From: Diaminobutyricibacter sp. McL0608
GTDB taxonomy: Bacteria; Actinomycetota; Actinomycetes; Actinomycetales; Microbacteriaceae
Direction: 5' to 3'
Length of the DNA: 64,000 nt
Assembly (NCBI RefSeq): GCF_039613825.1
Contig: NZ_CP154826.1
Coordinates: 1,302,001-1,366,000 of the forward strand
The notes beneath the pieces are model-generated. The model made no database searches and had not been told where the DNA came from. It was given only the letters and a program-made list of their open reading frames with translations. Made by a program: the position numbers and the translations under genes. Of this stretch, positions 17,889-25,345 are shown piece after piece (the stretch's first letter is position 1; each line of letters starts with the position of its first letter).

Positions 17889-18901
17889 CCGTAGTCGTCG
17901 GCCGACCGGTCGCCAGGGGTGTTGTCGAGCATCGCTTCGACGTCGGAGATGGCCATGATCGGTCCGGTCGCCGTCGCAAGCGGATTGGCGGAATTGGTGT
18001 GGACCCGGTCGACGAGTCCGTCGAGCATCTCCACCGCGTCGTCGACGATCGCCTGGTTGCGAACCTCGCGACCATGCAGCAGCCAGCGCGCCACTTCGAG
18101 CTCCGCGTACAACATCGCGCGCTGGGTGAACTGCCGATCGGTGGTGACCTGACGTGCCGCCCCGTATGCGCCGAGTGCGCTCTCGGCAGCATCCGGATTC
18201 ATTGCGAGCATCCAGTGCAGGTCACGTGCCGGGTCACCGACCCGGAGAGCTGACCAGCCGAGGACCGCGGAGATCGACTCTCCCTCGACGAGGAACGAGT
18301 CGGCGGTCATGGCGCCGTTGATCACCGTGGGCTGGAACTGCCACAGCGCGCTGTCGGCGGATGCGTCGCGCCACCGGTCGCGGAGCGCGCTCGGAAGTAG
18401 GCCGGTCGATGCAGCCGACTCGATCAGCGACGTCGTCGAAGTGTGGCATTCCGTCGCGCTCAGCACAGGCAGGCCGGCCTCGCCGACGAAAGCGGTCGGA
18501 AGGGTGTGGATGGCTGCGATGGCGTGGCCGATCGCGCCGGCCAGACCGTCGCCCGGGGGTACGTCATCCACGTCGATGTGGGCGCCGGAAAGGAAGTTGT
18601 AGACGATCGCGCGCGTTCCGCCTACCGGAGTCTGGCCCAGAAAGGTCGGGACGTCGAACGGAAGCCTGCTGCGGATTCCCGTGGTCAGCGCGCGGAGGGC
18701 GACGAGGTCGGCGCTCTGTTCGGACTCGGCCGTCTGCGACGTCGGAACCCGGATGATGCTCGTGCTGCCGTCGCGTCCGCTCAGGAGTGCGGAATCGAAG
18801 TCGCCCGCACCACCGGCAGTGTAGCTGCGGGTGCCGGACACCTCGAGCCCGGGAACAGCCGAGGTGGCCAGCGCGGCTAGAGTGAGATGGGATCTGGCCA
18901 T
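17825..18901 (-). CDS. Aminoglycoside-phosphotransferase-fold protein lacking catalytic residues (probable pseudokinase)
   Basis: 358 residues. The overall pattern is that of the APH/choline kinase fold: an N-lobe with the phrase STSIIRVP, a linker YNFLSGAHIDVDD, and a C-lobe ending GDPARDLHWML. The catalytic loop that is normally HGDxxxxN reads INGAMTADSF, so the catalytic His and Asp are replaced. The metal-binding Asp of the following IDW motif is replaced as well (VLGWSALRVGDP). It is therefore unlikely to transfer phosphate and may act as a binding or regulatory protein. The C-terminal 65 residues are polar. It converges on adnB with a 64-base overlap and is divergent from nudC. Confidence 0.75.
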   Translation of the reverse strand: MARSHLTLAALATSAVPGLEVSGTRSYTAGGAGDFDSALLSGRDGSTSIIRVPTSQTAESEQSADLVALRALTTGIRSRLPFDVPTFLGQTPVGGTRAIVYNFLSGAHIDVDDVPPGDGLAGAIGHAIAAIHTLPTAFVGEAGLPVLSATECHTSTTSLIESAASTGLLPSALRDRWRDASADSALWQFQPTVINGAMTADSFLVEGESISAVLGWSALRVGDPARDLHWMLAMNPDAAESALGAYGAARQVTTDRQFTQRAMLYAELEVARWLLHGREVRNQAIVDDAVEMLDGLVDRVHTNSANPLATATGPIMAISDVEAMLDNTPGDRSADDYGHAGGMKPVTDDQSDRSSSSE

Positions 18902-19005
18902 AGCACCTAGGTTAAAGTGGACATCCGCGGGACCCGTTGATCGCCACGCCTTGCCAGCCGTTCGCGTCGAAAACGACAGCGATCAGAATTCGTGAGAGGA
19001 CTCCG

Positions 19006-20026
19006 ATGCCGCGCTCCGCCCTTCGCGACCTTCCCTTGTCGCGCGGAGCGGTCGACCGCGATCACGAAGCCAGGTCCCGACCGGCCCTCTTCGACGAGCT
19101 CTGGGACGAGCCGACCACCCGGATCCTTCCGATGTGGAAGGGCCGTGCGCTGGTGACCGCGGAGAGCATCCCTGCCGCGACTCCGGGGTCGGACGGCTGG
19201 GGCACCGGGCTGGATGGCGCATCCGCCGCCCTCGACCTTCTTCCCGTCGATCGGGTGACCTCCGCGCTCGTGCGGGTCTACCTCGGCCGCACCCTCGTCG
19301 CAACGCCCGACGTTCCGCTCGGTTCGGCGATCGTGCTGAGTGTCCTGACCGACGCCGCGGCGTCCGAGCTGGAGCCTGACGAGGCGCGATGGGCGAACCT
19401 GCGCACTGTCGGCACCTCACTCAGCGACCGCGACGCCGGCCTTTTCACCGAGGCCCTCGGGATCGCGAACTGGCATGCTTCGCACGCGAACTGCCCGCGC
19501 TGCGGCGATCCGACCGTCGTCGAAAAGGGCGGATGGGTCCGGCGGTGCCTGACGGACGAGGCGGAGATCTTCCCGCGCACGGACCCGGCCGTGATCGTCA
19601 GCGTCGTGGACCGCGACGACAGGCTGCTGCTCGGCTCGAACGCGATGTGGGAGAACAACCGGTACTCGACTTCTCGCCGGTTTCGTCGAGCCAGGGGAGT
19701 CCTTCGAGGCAGCCGTCGGACGGGAGATCTTCGAAGAGGCCGGCGTGCGTGTGGTCGATCCCGTGTACCTCGGATCGCAGCCGTGGCCGTTCCCCGCCTC
19801 GGTGATGGTCGGGTTCACGGCGCGGATCGCCGACGACCAGGATCCGGCAGCGCTCGAACCCGACGGTGAGGAGATCCTCGATCTCCGCTGGTTCACGCGC
19901 GAGGAGGTCTGGTCGAACTACGACATCGTCATCCTGCCCGGCCGCACGTCGATCGCCCGGGCGATCATCGAAGACTGGTACGGCGGCCCGCTCGACGAAC
20001 CGCCGGCAGCGCGCGGGGAACGATGA
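19006..20026 (+). pseudogene. nudC: NAD+ diphosphatase / Nudix hydrolase NudC, interrupted by a one-base frameshift
   Basis: The ATG at 19006 follows GAGAGGA. The first frame encodes the NudC N-domain, a zinc ribbon with CPRCGDP and a single later Cys, and the family signature FPRTDPAVI up to ENNRYS. Then the frame is lost at about 19669, where an extra A makes TCGACTT instead of TCGCTT. One base on, the reading resumes perfectly with LLAGFVEPGESFEAAVGREIFEEAGV, the Nudix box, and SQPWPFPASVM, the SQPWPFPxS motif that marks NAD(H) diphosphatases. Without the extra base the product would be 339 residues. As written, the protein stops without its catalytic box. The uvrD2 start overlaps the end of the second frame (ATGA). 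A sequencing error is as likely as a true mutation. Confidence 0.8.
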
Positions 20027-21762
20027 CGCCCGAGCAGGTGCTCGCCGGGCTCGACGACCAGCAGCGTGTTGCCGCCGAGGCTCTTCTCGGGCCGGTCTGC
20101 ATCCTGGCGGGCGCCGGCACCGGCAAGACGCGGGCGATCACCCACCGCATCGCGTTCGGTGTCGCCACCGGCGCGTACGCACCCAACCGGGTGATGGCGC
20201 TCACCTTCACCAACCGCGCGGCATCCGAACTGCGAGGCAGACTTCGGCAGCTCGGCGCGGGAGGCGTCTCGGCGCGGACCTTCCACGCCTCGGCGCTCAG
20301 CCAGCTCAACTTCTTCTGGCCGCAGGTGGTCGGAGGTCAGCTGCCGTCGGTACTGGATGGCAAGGCCAGGCTTCTCGGTCACGCCGCCGAGCGCCTCCGG
20401 CTCAAACTCGACACGGCGACACTGCGGGACGTCGCCGCGGAGATCGAGTGGCGCAAGGTGTCGGGACTCAGCATCGACCAGTACGCCCACCGGATCGAGT
20501 CCCGTTCGCTGCCCGGCTCCCTGACGGCCGAACAGGTGCTCCTCGTTCAGCAGGCGTACGAGGACCTCAAGGACGAACGACGTCAGTTCGACTTCGAAGA
20601 CGTGCTGCTCGCCTGCGCCGGGATGATCGAGAGCGAGCCGTCCGTGGCGATGCAGGTGCGGGAGCAGTACCGCTTCTTCGTCGTCGACGAGTACCAGGAC
20701 GTCTCCCCACTCCAGCAGCAGCTCCTCGACCTGTGGCTCGGCGGCCGTCGAGATCTCTGCGTCGTCGGCGATGCGAGCCAGACCATCTACTCGTTCGCCG
20801 GCGCCCGCAGCGATTTCCTGCTGGATTTCGAACGCCGGTACGACGACGCGACGGTCGTGCGCCTCGAGCAGAACTACCGGTCGACCCCGGATGTTGTGGA
20901 TGCCGCGAACAGGCTCATGCGCGGCCGGCCGGGCGCGCTCACCCTGCACGCCGCCACCGAGCACGGTGCCGGGGGCGTGAATCGTGCCGCCGCCGAGCCG
21001 GGAACGCCCGATCCGACGTCCTACGCGTCCGATCCGGCCGAAGCGCGCGGCGTCGCCCAGTCGATCGCCGCGCAGATCTCAGCGGGAAGTCGCCCCGAGG
21101 ACATCGCGGTGCTCTACCGGGTGAATGTGCAGGCGGCGGCACTCGAGCGGGCTCTCGCCGATGCCGGCGTCAGCTACCAGATCAGGGGAGCGAAACGATT
21201 CTTCGACCTCCCCGAGGTGCGCCAGGCGGTGATGTCGCTGCGCGCCGCTTCGGTGTCGGTCACAGGCGAGCCGCTCTTCAAGTCGGTCAGCGACGTGCTG
21301 CGTTCGCTCGGCTGGAGCCAGGACGCGCCCGAAGCTCGCGGAGCGGTGCGCGATCGCTGGGAGTCCCTGAACGCGATCATGGGCCTGGTCGACCAGCAGC
21401 CCGCCGGCGCGACCTTCCGGGCCTTCACGGATGAGCTGATGGAGCGTCAGGCGGGCCAGCACGAGCCGACGGTCGCTGCGGTCACGCTCGCGACCCTGCA
21501 CTCGGCGAAAGGCCTCGAGTGGGACTCGGTCTACCTCGTCGGGCTCAGCGAAGGCCTCGTACCGATCAGCTACGCGAAGACGTTCGAGCAGATCGACGAG
21601 GAGCGCAGGCTGTTGTACGTCGGGATCACCAGGGCCAGGCGACGGCTGCAGCTCAGCTGGGCCGAGGGCGGCCAGCAGCGCGGTCCGCGGCAGCCGTCTC
21701 GGTTCCTGGCAGAGCTCGGCACCCGCACTCCGCGTGCGGGAGTGCCCGGACGACGTCCGTAA
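20023..21762 (+). CDS. uvrD2: UvrD2-like superfamily 1 DNA helicase, short form
   Basis: 579 residues, starting in the nudC stop codon (ATGA). Helicase motifs: LDDQQRVAAEA, GAGTGKTRAI, ALTFTNRAASELRGRL, VVDEYQDVSPLQ, VVGDASQTIYSFAGA, LEQNYRSTPDV, TLHSAKGLEWDSVYLVG and YVGITRARRRLQLSW. As I recall, mycobacterial UvrD2 is about 700 residues, with a C-terminal HRDC domain and a tetracysteine motif. Both are absent here, and the protein ends shortly after motif VI. Expected role: 3'-5' DNA unwinding in repair. The last 110 bases overlap the ThiF-like gene on the other strand. Confidence 0.9.
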   Translation: MTPEQVLAGLDDQQRVAAEALLGPVCILAGAGTGKTRAITHRIAFGVATGAYAPNRVMALTFTNRAASELRGRLRQLGAGGVSARTFHASALSQLNFFWPQVVGGQLPSVLDGKARLLGHAAERLRLKLDTATLRDVAAEIEWRKVSGLSIDQYAHRIESRSLPGSLTAEQVLLVQQAYEDLKDERRQFDFEDVLLACAGMIESEPSVAMQVREQYRFFVVDEYQDVSPLQQQLLDLWLGGRRDLCVVGDASQTIYSFAGARSDFLLDFERRYDDATVVRLEQNYRSTPDVVDAANRLMRGRPGALTLHAATEHGAGGVNRAAAEPGTPDPTSYASDPAEARGVAQSIAAQISAGSRPEDIAVLYRVNVQAAALERALADAGVSYQIRGAKRFFDLPEVRQAVMSLRAASVSVTGEPLFKSVSDVLRSLGWSQDAPEARGAVRDRWESLNAIMGLVDQQPAGATFRAFTDELMERQAGQHEPTVAAVTLATLHSAKGLEWDSVYLVGLSEGLVPISYAKTFEQIDEERRLLYVGITRARRRLQLSWAEGGQQRGPRQPSRFLAELGTRTPRAGVPGRRP

Positions 21763-22489
21763 CGCCCGTCGCACCATTGTAACGGACGCTTGCGCCGGCG
21801 AACCGGCGCGAGCCCCTGATGAGCCGGGAGAGCAGCATCCGCGACGCGAGGGCCGCCACAGCAGTGCCCACCAGATCGGTCTCGAGCGCGGATGATCGGA
21901 CCGACAACTGGCTGGCGAGCGCCGCCCAGGCCGGATCGCCGTCCATGCGATGTCGTTCCAGACAGGACAGGCATGGCCCCTGACCGGGTTCGACGAGCGG
22001 TCCGACAGAGACATTCCGGTCTCCGAAGACGACCGCGAGGTGCGGTATGTCGCGCCGGAGCCAGCGTGCGTGCCGCTCGGGCGCCACAGCGAAATGGGTG
22101 ACGATGACCGCGGCCTCGACCCGGTCGATCTCGGCGATATCGCTGGTGACGGAGATGTCGGAACTCCGCAGGATGCTCCCGATCAGCCGCGCTGTGAAGC
22201 CGCTGCCGTCGAGTGCCACGCGACGACGGACCGGGGGAGACGACCGCGGCGGAGCGCGGAGGACCGGCCTGAGCCGGGCGAGGAGAGAATCGACGTCGAC
22301 CGAGGCGCGAGCCGAACGCGCCAAGGCGAGGAGCCCGGCGCGGGTCACCCCGTGCTCGAGGGCTGCGAGGAGGCGCTCTTCGTCCGTGGTCACGTCGCGG
22401 AGTACCAGCAGGCACCGGTCGACACCGAACTGGAGATCGGTGGGCGTTCGCCACACGCGCGGGATTCGGGGATCGAGTGTGAAGGTCAC
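21653..22489 (-). CDS. ThiF-fold / cyclodehydratase-like protein of the actinobacterial uvrD2 neighbourhood
   Basis: 278 residues from a GTG at 22489. Residues 30-80 form a winged-helix-like region (EERLLAALEHGVTRAGLLALAR). The second half shows DIPHLAVVFGDRNVSVGPLVEPGQGPC followed by CLERHRMDGDPAW, the substrate-side pattern of ThiF/Ocin-like proteins that bind RiPP leader peptides next to YcaO enzymes. The E1-type ATP-binding GxGxxG is not clear, so adenylation is unlikely. The tail has CGC. No YcaO or precursor peptide is in the window, so this is an orphan; I recall a homologue (Rv3196) at the same place in M. tuberculosis. Role unknown. Confidence 0.6.
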   Translation of the reverse strand: MTFTLDPRIPRVWRTPTDLQFGVDRCLLVLRDVTTDEERLLAALEHGVTRAGLLALARSARASVDVDSLLARLRPVLRAPPRSSPPVRRRVALDGSGFTARLIGSILRSSDISVTSDIAEIDRVEAAVIVTHFAVAPERHARWLRRDIPHLAVVFGDRNVSVGPLVEPGQGPCLSCLERHRMDGDPAWAALASQLSVRSSALETDLVGTAVAALASRMLLSRLIRGSRRFAGASVRYNGATGVTDVVRALPHAECGCRALPGTETAAADRAAGRPRPS

Positions 22490-22610
22490 ACCTGCATCAT
22501 TCCGCGCGCGGCATGTTCGCCGCAGAATCTCTCCACAAGCGCGGTGGAGCTAGGGCGATTGCGTCGCAATCGTGCGACCCCAGCGCCGAGCGAGCTGCGC
22601 TCGCGAGGGC

Positions 22611-23954
22611 CTACTCCTCGGTCGGACGCTCCGTATCGCCCCGGAGAAGGTCTTCCAACGCCTGGTCCACCGCGTCGTACTCCGGCTCCTCACCGCTCGC
22701 CTCGGCGGTGAGGCGTGCGACCAGCGCCGACGGGTCGTCGAGATCGGCCCCGGTGGGCATCAGGTCGGGATGCGACCACAGCCGGTCGCGTCCCTCGGCG
22801 CCGGCCGCCTCGCTCACCGCCTTCCACATCGCAGCGGCTTCGCGCAGGCGGCGCGGGCGGAGTTCGAGCCCGACGAGGGTCGCGAACGCCGACTCGGCGG
22901 GACCGCCAGAAGCGCGGCGCCTCCGCACCGTCTCGGCGATGGCGTCGGCCTTCGGAAGCAGCTTCGTCGCCTCCGCCGTGACCACGTCGACCCACCCTTC
23001 GACCAGCGCGAGCACGGTCTCGAGCCGGGCGAGCGCAGCCTGCTGCGCCTCGGTCTTCGGTGGGATCAGCGCACCGCTGACCATCGCCTCACGGAGTTCT
23101 TCCGGATTCGCGGGGTCGAAGCTCTCCGCGAGTTCTTCGAGCCGGCTCGTGTCGATCGTGATGCCTTTCGCGAACTCGGTGATCGAGGTGAGCAGCTGGA
23201 GGCGAAGCCATTTCGCGTGACGGAACAGGCGGGCGTGGGCGAGTTCGCGGACGGCCAGGTACAGCTGGACCTGGTCTTCGGGGATGTCGAGCCCGTCGCC
23301 GAACTCGGCGACGTTCTGCGGCAGGAGGGCCGCATGGCCGTCCTCGAGAAGGGGGATTCCGATGTCGCCGCCTGAGACGACCTCCTTCGCGAGCTGGCCG
23401 ACGACCTGCCCGAGCTGCATCGCGAAGAGGGCGCCGCCGATCGAGCGCATGATCTGGCCGGCGTTCGCCAGCATCCCCTGCATCTCCTCCGGCGCCTGCT
23501 CTTTGAGCACCTGGGTGAGAGCGTCCGAAATGCTGAGCGCGACCGGCTCGGCGAGCTGGGTCCAGAGCGGCATGGTCTGGCGCGCCCACTCGACCCGTCC
23601 GATGAGCTGCGGCTGCGTGGTCAGTTCTGCGACGCTGGTGACTCCGTCGAGCCACAGCGCGGCGACGTGGAACGCCTGCTCGAGTGCCGCGCGCTCGGCG
23701 GGCTCTGTCGAACGCGCATCCGCTCCGGCGAGCGTCCGTGCCTGTTCGAGCGCGAGGTCCCAGTTGATGCCGTCGCCGTTGCTGCGGATGGCGTTCTGAA
23801 GCTGACCGAGCAGCTGTGCGATGCTGGCCGGGTCGTTGGGGAGTCCGGCCGCGCCCGCGAGCTGGCTCGGGTCGATCGACGAATTGCCGGACAGGAACTC
23901 GCGCAGCATGTCGCGGAATTCGTCGTCCTGGTCCTTGTCGGGATCATCGGCCAT
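22611..23954 (-). CDS. DUF2342 zincin-like protein (Rv3195 family)
   Basis: 447 residues. Family signs: long acidic start, ALFAMQLGQVVGQLAKEV, a central YLAVRELAHARLF and WLRLQLLTSITEFAKG, then a helical tail ending in DQALEDLLRG. DUF2342 proteins are called zinc-dependent metalloproteases or F420-biosynthesis-associated proteins. They have a zincin fold in which the HExxH helix appears here as RELAH, so one metal-binding His is replaced by Arg. Whether it cleaves peptides is unsettled. It is divergent from the PDZ protease, another conserved neighbour. Cytoplasmic. Confidence 0.85.
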   Translation of the reverse strand: MADDPDKDQDDEFRDMLREFLSGNSSIDPSQLAGAAGLPNDPASIAQLLGQLQNAIRSNGDGINWDLALEQARTLAGADARSTEPAERAALEQAFHVAALWLDGVTSVAELTTQPQLIGRVEWARQTMPLWTQLAEPVALSISDALTQVLKEQAPEEMQGMLANAGQIMRSIGGALFAMQLGQVVGQLAKEVVSGGDIGIPLLEDGHAALLPQNVAEFGDGLDIPEDQVQLYLAVRELAHARLFRHAKWLRLQLLTSITEFAKGITIDTSRLEELAESFDPANPEELREAMVSGALIPPKTEAQQAALARLETVLALVEGWVDVVTAEATKLLPKADAIAETVRRRRASGGPAESAFATLVGLELRPRRLREAAAMWKAVSEAAGAEGRDRLWSHPDLMPTGADLDDPSALVARLTAEASGEEPEYDAVDQALEDLLRGDTERPTEE

Positions 23955-24089
23955 CGTCTCGCCTTTCGTATTGGCAACCTTTCAGCCGCAGAATCTACGC
24001 TAGCCCGTGATTCTTCGAAGCAGGATGGGAATTGGCCTAGGCTCAGGGGTTGGGTGTCCGCCCGTCGCGAACATCAGGAAGGCACAGGC

Positions 24090-25229
24090 GTGACACTCTT
24101 CACGGACGACGATCTCCGGCCCGAGCCCAGCACTCCGCCGGAGCGCATTCGGCCGAAGCGCAGCGTCATCGTCGGATGGTCGTTCGTGGGGGCGGCCCTC
24201 GTGCTGACCCTCGTGCTCGCGCTCGTGCCTGCTCCCTATGTGATCGAGCAGCCGGGTCCTGTCTTCAACACGCTCGGCACGGACCAGCCGGTCGGCAGCC
24301 CGCCGTCGAAGGACGCGAAGCCGCTCATCACCATCCCGAGCCAGACGACGTATCCGACGGCGGGGTCGCTCGACCTGCTCACTGTCTCGCTCGTCGGAAA
24401 TCCGGACTCGCTCCCGAGCTGGATCGAGGTCGCCTCCGCCTGGTTCACCCCGAGCAAGGCCGTGCTGCCCGTCGACGACGTGTTCCCGCCGGGCACCACG
24501 ACGCAGCAGAGCGACAAGGAGAACGCCCAGTTGATGGTCGACTCCCAGCAGGACGCGATCGCGGCCGCTCTCAACGACCTCGGGTACACCTATCCGCAGG
24601 AGGTCGTGGTCAAGCAGATCATCAAGGGTTCGCCGGCCGACGGTGTGCTCCGGGTCGGCGACGAGGTCATCACAGTAAACGGAGTGCACGTTCCCGGAGT
24701 GCAGACGCTCCGCGACCTGCTGAAGGCCAACGGCGCAGCAAAGCCGGCGAAGATCGGAATCGTCCGCGACGGGGTGGCGAGCACCGTCGAGATCACGCCG
24801 GAGAAGAGCGGCCCGACCGTCATCGTGGGCATCGGCGCCGGCATGCACTACACCTTCCCTTTCGACGTGATGATCCAGCTGAACAACGTCGGAGGTCCGA
24901 GCGCCGGACAGATGTTCGCGCTGGGCATCATCGACAAGCTCTCGCCCGGAAAGCTCAACGGCGGCGAGCATGTCGCCGGCACCGGAACGATCGACAACGA
25001 GGGGAACGTCGGCCCGATCGGCGGGATCCGACAGAAGATGTACGCGGCCAAGGACGCGGGAAACAGCTGGTTCCTGGCACCGCAGTCCAACTGCGACGAG
25101 GTGACCGGTCACATCCCGTCCGGCCTCAAGGTCTTCGCGGTGAAGACGCTGGACGACTCGCTGGCCGTGATGAAGGCGCTCACGTCTCACGCGAGCACGA
25201 CGGGCCTCCCCACCTGCCCGGCATCGTAG
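24090..25229 (+). CDS. Membrane-anchored PDZ-domain Lon-type (S16) serine protease, YlbL family
   Basis: 379 residues from a GTG at 24090 preceded by AGGAAGG; the open frame before it has no domain. One transmembrane anchor (about residues 25-50, VGWSFVGAALVLTLVLALVP) is followed by an extracytoplasmic PDZ domain near 180-250 (IIKGSPADGVLRVGDEVITVNG). The Lon proteolytic domain covers about 255-360. The catalytic Ser lies in GGPSAGQM and the Lys in GIRQKMYAAKDAG, after the marker TGTIDNEGNVGPIGG. It probably degrades or processes exported proteins. In order with DUF2342 and UPF0182, as in other actinobacteria. Confidence 0.9.
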   Translation: MTLFTDDDLRPEPSTPPERIRPKRSVIVGWSFVGAALVLTLVLALVPAPYVIEQPGPVFNTLGTDQPVGSPPSKDAKPLITIPSQTTYPTAGSLDLLTVSLVGNPDSLPSWIEVASAWFTPSKAVLPVDDVFPPGTTTQQSDKENAQLMVDSQQDAIAAALNDLGYTYPQEVVVKQIIKGSPADGVLRVGDEVITVNGVHVPGVQTLRDLLKANGAAKPAKIGIVRDGVASTVEITPEKSGPTVIVGIGAGMHYTFPFDVMIQLNNVGGPSAGQMFALGIIDKLSPGKLNGGEHVAGTGTIDNEGNVGPIGGIRQKMYAAKDAGNSWFLAPQSNCDEVTGHIPSGLKVFAVKTLDDSLAVMKALTSHASTTGLPTCPAS

Positions 25230-25345
25230 CCCGTTCGTAGCCCCTTCATAGCCGTTCCACAGTCGTCGCGAGGCGCAGCTTTCTCCAAGCGTCCCGCGCC
25301 TAGGATGGGTTTCTGACCTTTCAACGCAGAGCAAGAGGGCCGCAC

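Noticed and set aside
18902-19005. Regulatory RNA or riboswitch between the kinase-like gene and nudC
   Set aside because: I found no stem-loop set or conserved core, only a 104-base divergent promoter gap.
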